The position numbers were made by a program, and so were the translations under genes. The notes beneath the pieces are model-generated. The model was not told where the DNA came from, did no database searches, and worked only from the letters and a program-made list of their open reading frames with translations. Positions 16,940-25,297 of a stretch of DNA of 64,000 nt are shown here, in pieces; position 1 is the stretch's first letter, and every line of letters begins with the position of its first letter. This DNA comes from Planctomycetota bacterium (GTDB lineage Bacteria; Planctomycetota; UBA1135; UBA2386), in NCBI GenBank assembly GCA_016794425.1, contig JAEUHR010000028.1:124001-188000 (forward strand), read 5' to 3'.

Positions 16940-18958
16940 TCAGGGGTCGATGACCAGCGTCGCCGGGCCGCCGACCACGTCGCACAGCCCGCCGGCGTCG
17001 TAGACGATGCCGGTGAACGTGAACCGCAGGCCCTGCAGCAGCGACGCGATCGAGCCTGGCAGCTGGAAGCCGGTGTCCGCGTTGCCGGCCGCGTCCAGCA
17101 CGCCGGCGCTGTTCGGCAGGATCGGCGTGTTGACCAGCGACAGGCCGATGCCCGTGAACGCGTCGAAGTTCATCGGCACCTGGACGCCGTCGAGCACGAA
17201 GCCCGGCGCGGCACCGGTCACGCCGAGCGCCAGCAGGTAGTCCCGGCCGGCGCGGGCGGCGCCGGCGCGCAGCTGCATCGCGTGGGCGAAGCCCGGGGCC
17301 GCCGAGACGTGGGCCAGGTGCGGCAGCAGCGCCGCGGTGTAGGGGCGCTGCGGCAGATCGAGGAAGTTGTCGTTGCCGGGCCCGATCTGCAGCGTGGACT
17401 GCGTCGACGAGAACTGCGGCACGATGCGGATGCGCCGCGTGCCGGGACCCTGCATGTCGGCGAGGTTCTGGATGCGCACCACGAGTCGATTGCCGGCCGG
17501 CACGATCTGGCCGACGTCGGCGAGTTCGATCGTCCGCGTGTAGGTGTCCGGGAAGCCCGCGAACTCGACGTCGGTGCCCGACGTGATCCAGTGCACCGTG
17601 CCGGTGGGATCCTGGTGCGCGAGTACGGCCGTCAGCTGGAAGTCGCCGGTCGTGTCGTCGACGGTGATCGTCACCTCGGGCCGCCCGAGGATCTCGATCG
17701 TCTCGGTCAGCGGCGGCGAGAAGAACACCTGCTGGCTCGGCGCGATGTTCGCGGACACGCTGTTCGGTGCCAGCCCGGCGCCGTTGTCGACGTAGTCGAT
17801 CAGGTTGTAGCCGACCGGTACGACGTGCTGGATCACGTTGGTCAGGTTGGCCACGGTCGGCGGCTGGCTCTGCAGCGCCTGGGTGCCGGCCAGGTGCCAG
17901 CGGGTCGTGGCGATCGCCGGCGGCCATTCCGTCGCGGTGCGGTGTTCCCACTTCGCCGACGGGTCGAGGTGCTGCGCGGTGCTGGGCGGCTGCATCGCCA
18001 CTTCGACCGGCGGCTCGAGGTCGATGCCGTTCGGGATGCCCTTGACGAAGCGGTCGAACCAGCGCCGCCGCAGGTCGTGCATCACTGCCGTCTCCATCGC
18101 GTTGGGCACGGTGCCGTGGCCGCCGGTCGACAGAAACAGGCGCTTCGGGCCCTGCGGCAGCGACAGCAGCGCGTCGATGCCGAACCTGGTCACCAGCTCC
18201 GTGTCCTGCATCGCGACCATCGACAGCACCGGCACGGTCGACGTGCCGAGGTTGGTCAGCAGATCGTCGGTGTAGTCGGTCTCCAGCAGGTCGTGCAGCG
18301 CCGGGAACGCCGTCGACGACGCCAGCAGCAGGTAGAAGTCGAGCGGAACGGTCTGCCGGCCGATCACGAAGTGGTCGGCGACCATCGTCATGGCGGGCAC
18401 CGCGTTCTCGGGCAGATCGACCTGCGCCAGCTGCGGCGCGATCGCCAGCACGGGCGGATAGACGGTGACGAAGCCGGTCTGCGGCAGTGCCAGGCCCGAC
18501 CACGCGGCGGCCGCGAACGCCTCGTCGCCGCCGGCGCCGAACCCGGTCACCGCGAGCCGCGCCGCGTCGATCGTGGTGCCGACCACGTTGAGCTGCGCCA
18601 GCAGGTGGCTCTCGGCGCTGTCGAGCAGGGTCCGTTCCGGCGTCGGCGTCAGGCGCACCGGATCGGTGAACGCGTATGCGACGTAGCCGGCCGCGGCCAG
18701 CTGGGTCGCCGCGGCGACGACGGCGGCGTCGTTCTTCGTGCCGCCGGCGTCCGGCAGCACGAGCACGCCGGGCCATCCGGTCGGACCGGCGGCCGCGTTC
18801 GGCGTGTAGAGGTCCAGGTTGGCGATCATGTGGTCCGAGAACGTGATCACCGTGGTCTGCACCGAGACCGCGAAGCCGCCCGGCGGGGCCGGCGGGTCCT
18901 GGGCCAGCAGCGACGTGGCGAGGGTGAGGGCGAGGGCGAACGAGCGGGACGTGTGCAT
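16940..18958 (-). CDS. Secreted CocE/X-Pro peptidase-like alpha/beta hydrolase, nucleophile missing
   Basis: 672 residues from the ATG at 18958, with a signal peptide (HTSRSFALALTLATSLLAQ). Residues about 30-330 are an alpha/beta hydrolase of the CocE/NonD or DLH type (WPGVLVLPDAGG, AGYVAYAFTDPVRL). The nucleophile elbow reads G139-F-G141-A-G143-G, so Gly replaces the expected Ser. An Asp (AMQDTEL) and a His (TGGHGTVPNA) of a triad are still seen. Residues about 380-560 are the PepX C-terminal jelly roll (PEVTITVDDTTGDFQLTAVL). The last 115 residues are the beta module shared with other exported proteins in the window. It is likely a binding protein or uses another mechanism. Divergent from the gene at 19106. 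Confidence 0.8.
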   Translation of the reverse strand: MHTSRSFALALTLATSLLAQDPPAPPGGFAVSVQTTVITFSDHMIANLDLYTPNAAAGPTGWPGVLVLPDAGGTKNDAAVVAAATQLAAAGYVAYAFTDPVRLTPTPERTLLDSAESHLLAQLNVVGTTIDAARLAVTGFGAGGDEAFAAAAWSGLALPQTGFVTVYPPVLAIAPQLAQVDLPENAVPAMTMVADHFVIGRQTVPLDFYLLLASSTAFPALHDLLETDYTDDLLTNLGTSTVPVLSMVAMQDTELVTRFGIDALLSLPQGPKRLFLSTGGHGTVPNAMETAVMHDLRRRWFDRFVKGIPNGIDLEPPVEVAMQPPSTAQHLDPSAKWEHRTATEWPPAIATTRWHLAGTQALQSQPPTVANLTNVIQHVVPVGYNLIDYVDNGAGLAPNSVSANIAPSQQVFFSPPLTETIEILGRPEVTITVDDTTGDFQLTAVLAHQDPTGTVHWITSGTDVEFAGFPDTYTRTIELADVGQIVPAGNRLVVRIQNLADMQGPGTRRIRIVPQFSSTQSTLQIGPGNDNFLDLPQRPYTAALLPHLAHVSAAPGFAHAMQLRAGAARAGRDYLLALGVTGAAPGFVLDGVQVPMNFDAFTGIGLSLVNTPILPNSAGVLDAAGNADTGFQLPGSIASLLQGLRFTFTGIVYDAGGLCDVVGGPATLVIDP

Positions 18959-19105
18959 CGAGGTGGGTCCGGGGAGCCTGCTCTCCGGCGAAGAACCGAG
19001 TGCCTGCTCGCGCACGGGGAAAATCCCGTTGCCGCCAGCCGCCGCGCAGTGTGGCGCCGGCGCATCCGGTCGGGCGAACGGCACGGCCCTTGCCCGGCGG
19101 AACGC

Positions 19106-20725
19106 ATGCTGAGGTTCTCGTCGGCGTCGTTGGTGTGGTCGTGCCTCTTGGTGTGCGCGTCGTTCGTGCCGGCGCAGGTGCCGCCGTCCGACGACCTCGC
19201 GGCGCCGATCCGGGTCGCGCTGCGGGCGCGCCTCGGGGCCGCCGACCGCCTGACGCCGCTGCGCTACCTCGGCGGCTTCGAGACCAAGACGCTGGTCTAC
19301 GAGACGTTGGTGCGCCGAGGGCCGGACGGCCGTCTCGAGCCGGCGCTCGCCAACTGGCAGATCGCCGCGGACGGCCGCTCGTTCCGCTTCACGGTGCGGC
19401 CCGGCGCGACGTTCCAGGACGGCACCGCGGTGACCGCCGACGCGATCGCCACGCACTTCCGGCGCTGGGTCGGGCTGCCCGAACACGACTGGCTGCCCGC
19501 GAACCGGCGCATCCGCGAGGTCACCGTCGACGGCGCGGACACGTTCACGGTGCGCCTCGACGAACCGTACCCGTTGCTCGGCGACCTCGCCGCGATCAAC
19601 CCGTGCGCGATCGTCGCGCCAGCGGCGCGCGACTGGGAGGGCGAGTTCCAGCGGCCGCTCGGCAGCGGCCCGTTCCGCTTTCTCGGCACCACGCCGGCCG
19701 GCCAGTGGCGGTTCCAGGGTCGCGACGCGGCGGCGCCGATCCTCGAGGTGCATCCGTTCCCGCGCAGCAACCTGGATCCGAGCCAGAACGAGGCGCCGCT
19801 CGACGCACTCGTCGCCGGCCGGCTCGACGTCTTCGTCGGCGGCTGGGACGAAGACCTGCCGGCGGCGCGGCTCGACGCGTTCGCGAACGATCCGCGGTTC
19901 GTCGTGCAGGCGGTGCCCGGTTCGTCGGTGGTCTACCTGTCGTTCCGGCTGCTCGACGGGCCGACGGCCGACGTGGAGGTGCGGCGCCGCATCGCGCGGG
20001 CGCTCGATCGCCAGGCGCTGGTCGCGACGTGTGAAGGGGGGCGCGCCGATCCGTGCACGGCCTGGGCCGCGCCGTCGGTGCGCTTCTGGCCGCGGCGGCC
20101 GGCGGTCACGACAGCCGCGCCGGATCCGACGGCGCCGCGCCTGGCGCTGCGCATCGCCGCCGCGCGCCTGAACCCGCGGGCACTGCGGGTAGCGCGTGCG
20201 GTCGCCGGGCAACTCGCGCCGCACGGCTTCGACGTCGACGTCGTGACCTTCGATCCGCGGCCCGAGGCGGCGGCGACGCTGCAGGAGCCGGGGACCGTGA
20301 AGCCTCTCTCGATCGAGTCGGGAGCCGTGCGCGCCGCCGCGAACCGTTCGCTGCAACGGGCGGCCGAGACCGCCGACCTGTGCGTCGAGATCACGCACGG
20401 GTTGCCGTACGACCCGCAGCTGACGCTGGTGTCGCGGTGGGGCGGGTTCGAGAACCACAACGAGGACGAGCCGCGGCCGGAGATCGGTGTCGATGCCGAA
20501 CTGCAGGCGCTGGTGCGAGAGACGCTGGCGATCGCCGACGAAGTGCGGTGCGTGCCGGTCTACGCGCAGATCCAGGCGCGCATGGACGAGCAGGCGTTGC
20601 TGGTCCCGCTCTATGCGCCGCACCACCTCGCGATCCACGCGGCCGACGTCGATGGCGTTGCCCTCGGCCCCGACCTCTACCGCGTCGATCTGACCCGCCT
20701 GCGCCGCGTCGCGCACCTGCGCTGA
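19106..20725 (+). CDS. Oligopeptide/nickel-type ABC transporter substrate-binding protein
   Basis: 539 residues with a signal peptide (RFSSASLVWSCLLVCASFVPAQ). Family 5 extracellular solute-binding protein: ETKTLVYETLVRRGPDGRL, then SFRFTVRPGATFQDGTAVTAD and GSGPFRFLGT are the standard signatures, and the length is right. The region is closest in pattern to NikA/DppA-like proteins. No permease or ATPase gene lies beside it, so it is an orphan binding protein or works with a transporter encoded elsewhere. No lipobox is present, so a soluble periplasmic protein is predicted. Confidence 0.85.
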   Translation: MLRFSSASLVWSCLLVCASFVPAQVPPSDDLAAPIRVALRARLGAADRLTPLRYLGGFETKTLVYETLVRRGPDGRLEPALANWQIAADGRSFRFTVRPGATFQDGTAVTADAIATHFRRWVGLPEHDWLPANRRIREVTVDGADTFTVRLDEPYPLLGDLAAINPCAIVAPAARDWEGEFQRPLGSGPFRFLGTTPAGQWRFQGRDAAAPILEVHPFPRSNLDPSQNEAPLDALVAGRLDVFVGGWDEDLPAARLDAFANDPRFVVQAVPGSSVVYLSFRLLDGPTADVEVRRRIARALDRQALVATCEGGRADPCTAWAAPSVRFWPRRPAVTTAAPDPTAPRLALRIAAARLNPRALRVARAVAGQLAPHGFDVDVVTFDPRPEAAATLQEPGTVKPLSIESGAVRAAANRSLQRAAETADLCVEITHGLPYDPQLTLVSRWGGFENHNEDEPRPEIGVDAELQALVRETLAIADEVRCVPVYAQIQARMDEQALLVPLYAPHHLAIHAADVDGVALGPDLYRVDLTRLRRVAHLR

Positions 20726-20909
20726 TCGGCGGTGTCGCCGATCCGTGACGTCGCAGATCCGTGCTTGCCAGTTGCAGCCCGGTAACGACTGCGAGCGCCG
20801 CGCCATCGCGGCGTACGCGCGCGGCCGTCGTGCAGCGAGGCCGCGCCCACGGGCACGGTTCTTGTCCGGGTGCACGGGTCGCCATCGGTTCCCCTCCCGC
20901 CCTCTCCCC

Positions 20910-22766
20910 ATGACCCTGCGCTCGCTCGCGTTCGTCGTTCTGCTCGTTCCCGTGGTCGCCCAGGAGATCCCGCGCTCCGGCACGTTCGGTCTCGACGCCT
21001 TCGTCGTGACGACGCCCGGTGGCAGCTCGGAGCTCTACGCGGCACCGCCGCTCCAGGCCTTCGCGACGTTTCCGCTGCCGGCGCCGCCGTCGCGCTGGCT
21101 GCACCGCCGGCGCCACATGGCGGCGATGGAGACCGAGATCGCCTGTGACCGCTCGAACAGCATCCTGCTGGCGATCCCGACCGGCAACCAGCCGACGAAC
21201 GGTGGCGTGTCCTTCCTGGACTTCCGCGCCGGCGCGGCGATCCACCACGTGCCGGCGACGGCACCGGCCGCCTACGACGTGCTGCTGCTGCGGAGCGTGT
21301 CCTACGCGCTCGTCGCCGCGGACGATGGTCAGGGCAGCACCGCCGTCGACCTCTACGACTACTCGGTGCCGGGCGCGCCGCCGCAGCGGGCCACCGTGCT
21401 GGTGCCCGGCATTCCGGCCGCCGGCGTGACCCGCATCGCGGCCACCGCGGACGAGTCGCGCGTCGTCGTCGCGACCGCGTCGGGCGTGCAGATCTTCGCG
21501 GTCGGCCCGATGCCGAGCCCGCTGGTGCCCGTCGCATTCGTGTCGACGGCGCCCCACTCGCCGGCAGGCAACGTGGCGATGTTCTTGCGCGGCACCGCGC
21601 CGCATGCGGCGGTGATCACGTCCGACTTCGGGCCCAACAACCGGCCGCTCGACGCGGAGATCGTCTCGTTCGACATGCTCGGCAACGCGGTGGTGACCCC
21701 ATGCGGTGTCGTGCCGAACACGAACCCGCCGAAGCCCTACGTGCCCGCCGCCGGCTTCCACGACCCCGGTGTCGTGCAGGTGGCCGGGATCGCCTACATC
21801 GCCTTCCTGCTGCGCGAGAAGGACCCGGGCACGTTCTTCACCAAGCCGGCCGGCGTCGGCGTGATCGGGTTCGGCGTGCCGAACGAGCCCACGTTCGCGG
21901 TGCCGCGCACGACCGCCGCGGCCGGCGAACCGTTCGAGGAAGTCGCCGTCTACGGCACGCGCATCGCCTTCATGACCGGCGGTGATCCGTTCTGGTGGCC
22001 GGCTCCGGCCGGCGGCAGCGAACGCCTGAACGTGCTCTACACGCCGCTCGATCCGGTCGGTGCCGGCACGATCGGCGGCGTGATCGGCTCCGCGGGCCCG
22101 CTCGGTGGCCGCATCGGCACCGAGGTCACCGATCGACCGCTGTGGAGCCGCGACGGCAAGCAGCTGTTCGTGACGTCGAGCAACTTCCCCGGTGCGCCGA
22201 ACCCGGGCCTCGCCGGCAGCGAAGTGGTGGCCGTGCCCGACAACCGCGCCCTCAACGAAGTGCAGGACCACTGCCAGACGCTGATCCCGCTCGGCGACCA
22301 GACCTCGGAGCGCGCCTACGGCCTGCCGACGCGGTTCGATCCGATCGACCTGCCGGCCGGTGCGTTCGGCAGTTTCACGCTGTTCGGGCAGTACATCCAG
22401 TCGGCGGCGCATGCGATCGTGCTGCCGCAGGTCGGCTTCGGCTGGATCGGCATGCGGGAGTTCACGTCGTTCTTCCTGCCGCGCGATCCGAACATCCCGT
22501 TGTTCCCCGTGACGCCACGCGTCTACGACGACCGCGGTGCGATCCCGATCGTGCCGCCGCCGGCCACGTTCGGGGCGCGTCGCAGTGCGTTCAACCTGCT
22601 GGTCCACGACACCGCGACGTGGCTCATCTACATGCTGCAGGTCGCCGAGGACAAGGTGATCTACCACGCGACCGGCTGGAACCTGCAGTTCGGTCCACAA
22701 CTGCCGCTGCTCGAGTCGCCGCTGCCGCCCGGCAGCAAGACCAGCAGCGAGATCCTCTCCCTGTGA
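20910..22766 (+). CDS. Secreted protein, propeller-like, function unknown
   Basis: 618 residues from the ATG at 20910, with a signal peptide (TLRSLAFVVLLVPVVAQ). The body alternates short strands in the style of a beta-propeller (AAYDVLLLRSVSYALVAADD, TRIAATADESRVVVATASG, RPLWSRDGKQLFVTSSNF, which recalls TolB/WD40 repeats). No catalytic motif is evident and no C-terminal module is seen. It is the first gene of a three-gene run with spacings of 14 and 10 bp, so probably an operon with the next two exported proteins. Confidence 0.7.
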   Translation: MTLRSLAFVVLLVPVVAQEIPRSGTFGLDAFVVTTPGGSSELYAAPPLQAFATFPLPAPPSRWLHRRRHMAAMETEIACDRSNSILLAIPTGNQPTNGGVSFLDFRAGAAIHHVPATAPAAYDVLLLRSVSYALVAADDGQGSTAVDLYDYSVPGAPPQRATVLVPGIPAAGVTRIAATADESRVVVATASGVQIFAVGPMPSPLVPVAFVSTAPHSPAGNVAMFLRGTAPHAAVITSDFGPNNRPLDAEIVSFDMLGNAVVTPCGVVPNTNPPKPYVPAAGFHDPGVVQVAGIAYIAFLLREKDPGTFFTKPAGVGVIGFGVPNEPTFAVPRTTAAAGEPFEEVAVYGTRIAFMTGGDPFWWPAPAGGSERLNVLYTPLDPVGAGTIGGVIGSAGPLGGRIGTEVTDRPLWSRDGKQLFVTSSNFPGAPNPGLAGSEVVAVPDNRALNEVQDHCQTLIPLGDQTSERAYGLPTRFDPIDLPAGAFGSFTLFGQYIQSAAHAIVLPQVGFGWIGMREFTSFFLPRDPNIPLFPVTPRVYDDRGAIPIVPPPATFGARRSAFNLLVHDTATWLIYMLQVAEDKVIYHATGWNLQFGPQLPLLESPLPPGSKTSSEILSL

Positions 22767-22768
22767 AC

Positions 22769-22773
22769 AGGAG
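22769..22773 (+). promoter_or_regulatory. Ribosome-binding site AGGAG
   Basis: AGGAG lies 7 nt before the ATG at 22781, just after the previous stop codon. It fixes the start of the right-handed-helix protein. Confidence 0.7.
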
Positions 22774-22780
22774 TCCAGCG

Positions 22781-24007
22781 ATGAAGTCGACCATCTCGTT
22801 CGTTCCGGCAGCCTGCGTCTCGCTGTTGTCGCTGTGTGCGGCCTTGTCCGCCACCGACCGCATCGTCGACGCCGTCGGCGGTCCCGGCACCTATCCGACC
22901 GTGCAGGCGGCAATCAACGCCGCGCTGCCCGGCGATCGCGTGCTGATCCGTGCCGGTGTCTATCCTGGGTTCTCGGTCACGAAATCGATCCATGTCCTCG
23001 GTGTGGGCACGGACATCGGCGACGTCGTCGTCGGCCCCGTGCACCTCGGACTCGGTTTCCCGAACCAGAACTACCACGTGTCGATCGCGCACCTGCGCAT
23101 CGACGCCGGACCGGTGGCGCCGCTGGCCGTGTCGGGCCAGGAACTCGGCGCCGGCCAGATCGAGTTCGAGAGCGTGCAAGTCGAGGGTGGCTTCCGACTG
23201 CTGGCTGGCGAGCCGAGCTTCGTGCTGTCGATGGCGAACTGCACCGTGATCGGCGACATCGGCCAGGGCTTCGACGGTGGCACTTGCACGATCGCGGCGC
23301 CGGCGCCGTCCTACTTCACGATCACGCGCTGCTTCTTCCAGGGCGCTCGCGGCGACCTGTTCGCGGCGCAGCCGCCGCTGGCCGGACTGCTGCTCGACCG
23401 CGGCGTCACGGCGCAGATCGAGCAGTGCCAGATGCGCGGCGGCCGCGGCGACATCGCGCAGGCGGGCGCTCCCGGGCTCTACGTCCGGCAGGCGCAAGTG
23501 CGGTCGTTCGGCACCGGCTCGGTGGCGACCGGCGGCGATGGTGGCATCGCCGCTGCCGGCGGGCCCGGTGTCCGCACGACGTCGACGGTGCAACACGGCA
23601 CCGTGACCGTGGCGGGCGGCATCGGCACGCCGAACGGACCCACGGTCGCCGGCGGCGGCGCACTGCTGCCGGCGGGCGGCATCGTGCCGGAACTGCAGTT
23701 CGCGATCGACGGCGGTCTCGTCGGTCCGGTCAGCGTCCGGCCCGGCACGCCCGTCGCGTGGCACCTCGCCTGCCCGGTGGGTGGCGTGGTCCTGATGTCG
23801 ATCGCGATCGGCGATCCGCGGCCGGCGCCGTTGGACCGCCTGGTCGTCGACCCGGGGCTGGCGCAGTTCCTGCCGGCCGACGCCGACTTCGTGGTGCCGC
23901 CGCTGGGCGACTTCCAGGGACTGCCGCTGTTCTTCCAGGCGGTGGCCCTCGATCCTGCCAGCACCTATCCCGCGACCGCGGCCTACGCTGTGCACGTCGA
24001 CGGCTAG
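22781..24007 (+). CDS. Secreted parallel beta-helix (pectin-lyase-like) protein
   Basis: 408 residues with a signal peptide ending near SATDRIVDAVGG. The sequence after it (GPGTYPTVQAAINAALPGDR, then VLIRAGVYPGFSVTKSIHVLG) is the start of a DUF1565/right-handed beta-helix domain, which often binds or cleaves polysaccharides. About ten further rungs follow (ITRCFFQGARGDLF, QIEQCQMRGGRGDI). The last 110 residues resemble the C-terminal module on other exported proteins (PLFFQAVALDPAS). No catalytic residues can be assigned. Second gene of the operon starting at 20910. Confidence 0.75.
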   Translation: MKSTISFVPAACVSLLSLCAALSATDRIVDAVGGPGTYPTVQAAINAALPGDRVLIRAGVYPGFSVTKSIHVLGVGTDIGDVVVGPVHLGLGFPNQNYHVSIAHLRIDAGPVAPLAVSGQELGAGQIEFESVQVEGGFRLLAGEPSFVLSMANCTVIGDIGQGFDGGTCTIAAPAPSYFTITRCFFQGARGDLFAAQPPLAGLLLDRGVTAQIEQCQMRGGRGDIAQAGAPGLYVRQAQVRSFGTGSVATGGDGGIAAAGGPGVRTTSTVQHGTVTVAGGIGTPNGPTVAGGGALLPAGGIVPELQFAIDGGLVGPVSVRPGTPVAWHLACPVGGVVLMSIAIGDPRPAPLDRLVVDPGLAQFLPADADFVVPPLGDFQGLPLFFQAVALDPASTYPATAAYAVHVDG

Positions 24008-24017
24008 CCCCCTGCCG

Positions 24018-25271
24018 ATGCCCATGCTCCTGCTGCTGCGCGCTTCGTTCGCCCGTCTGACGCCATGGGTACTGCTCGGCTGCACCGCGGCACAGGTGCC
24101 GGCGCCGCCACCGGGGGACGACCGCGCACCGCCTGCCGTCGTCGCTCCGACACCGACACCACCGGCGCCGGATCCGGCGAAGCAGGAAGTGGCACTGCCG
24201 GCGCTGGCCGGCTGGAACGCGACGCTGGTGCTCGACCAGGGACCGATCGGCATCTGGACCCTCGCCGAGGTCAAGGCGTTCTCCGACTACGCCTGTCCGG
24301 AGATCGCGGCGCTCGACGACCTCGGCCGGCTGCACCTGCTGTGGTCGTACAGCGGCAAGTGGACGCCGGTGACGACCGTGAACGACGGCAAGTGGCTCGG
24401 CGGGTTCGTGCACGCCGACCTCGATCCGCGGCTCGACGGTCCCGAGATCTACACCGGCTCGCAGAACGGCAACGTCTGGCAGGTCACGACGCACCGGCCG
24501 GTGTTCTGCTCGTCGCGGCGGATCGCGCAGATCCCGGGCCGTGAGGTGCACACGCTGGTCGGCGGCGACCTCGATCCGAAGTCACCCGGCAGCGAACTGG
24601 TGGCGTTCACGAACCCGGGTGGCGTCTGGCTGCTGCGGCCCGGCACCGTCGGCGAGACCTGGACCGTGATGCCGCTCGGCGACATCGCGGGCCGGATCCG
24701 CGATGCGGTGGCATTGCCCACGGCGGCGACCGCGCCGCTCGAGATCGGCACCGTGGGCCGCCACGGCAAGTTCGAGATCTTCACGCTCGAGGGCTCGGTG
24801 CCGCACTGGCGCGCCGTGCACACCGCGCCGATGGGCATGGGCCGCCTGGCGCTGCGTCCCGGCGCGACGGTCGACGGCATGGTCGTCTACACGGTCGCCG
24901 ACGATGGCTGCGTCTGGCGCCACGAACGCGACGCCGCGCACGCGTGGCGGACGGCGCTGATCTACGTCGGCGACCAGGGCATGCGCGGCTGCGCCGCCGG
25001 CCGCTTCGACGCCGATCCCGACGTCGAGACCGTCGCCGTCTACGGCTACTGCAAGCGAGTCGAGCTGTTGTCGAAGCGCGACGACGGTTGGCACGCCGAG
25101 ACGCTGTTCGTCGACCGCGACCGGGGCCACTGGCTCACGCGTGGCGAGTTCGACGGCCGCAACGCCACCGACGAACTGGTGGCCACCGGCTACTCGGGCC
25201 GCATCGTGTTGCTGAGCCGGCCGCCCGGCTTCGGACTGCCCGGCGTGCGGACCGCGCCGGTCGTGCGCTAG
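24018..25271 (+). CDS. Lipoprotein with VCBS/FG-GAP-like propeller
   Basis: 417 residues. The N-terminus has a hydrophobic segment ending Leu-Leu-Gly-Cys (TPWVLLGCTAAQ), a good lipobox, followed by a Pro/Ala-rich linker. The body has repeated strands with Asp-rich turns (FVHADLDPRLDGPEIYTGSQNG, LVGGDLDPKSPGSELVAF, GCAAGRFDADPDVETVAVYGY) like FG-GAP/VCBS propellers, though calcium loops are degenerate. It is probably a lipid-anchored outer-membrane or periplasmic protein. Third gene of the operon beginning at 20910 (10 bp gap), convergent with the next VCBS protein. Confidence 0.7.
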   Translation: MPMLLLLRASFARLTPWVLLGCTAAQVPAPPPGDDRAPPAVVAPTPTPPAPDPAKQEVALPALAGWNATLVLDQGPIGIWTLAEVKAFSDYACPEIAALDDLGRLHLLWSYSGKWTPVTTVNDGKWLGGFVHADLDPRLDGPEIYTGSQNGNVWQVTTHRPVFCSSRRIAQIPGREVHTLVGGDLDPKSPGSELVAFTNPGGVWLLRPGTVGETWTVMPLGDIAGRIRDAVALPTAATAPLEIGTVGRHGKFEIFTLEGSVPHWRAVHTAPMGMGRLALRPGATVDGMVVYTVADDGCVWRHERDAAHAWRTALIYVGDQGMRGCAAGRFDADPDVETVAVYGYCKRVELLSKRDDGWHAETLFVDRDRGHWLTRGEFDGRNATDELVATGYSGRIVLLSRPPGFGLPGVRTAPVVR

Positions 25272-25297
25272 CGCCGGCCGCCGTCGGTGCCGCCGCG

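Noticed and set aside
16611..18776. Minus-strand open frame of 721 codons over the tRNA and repeats
   Set aside because: It is a GC-driven shadow of the real gene at 16940-18958 in another frame and covers the tRNA.
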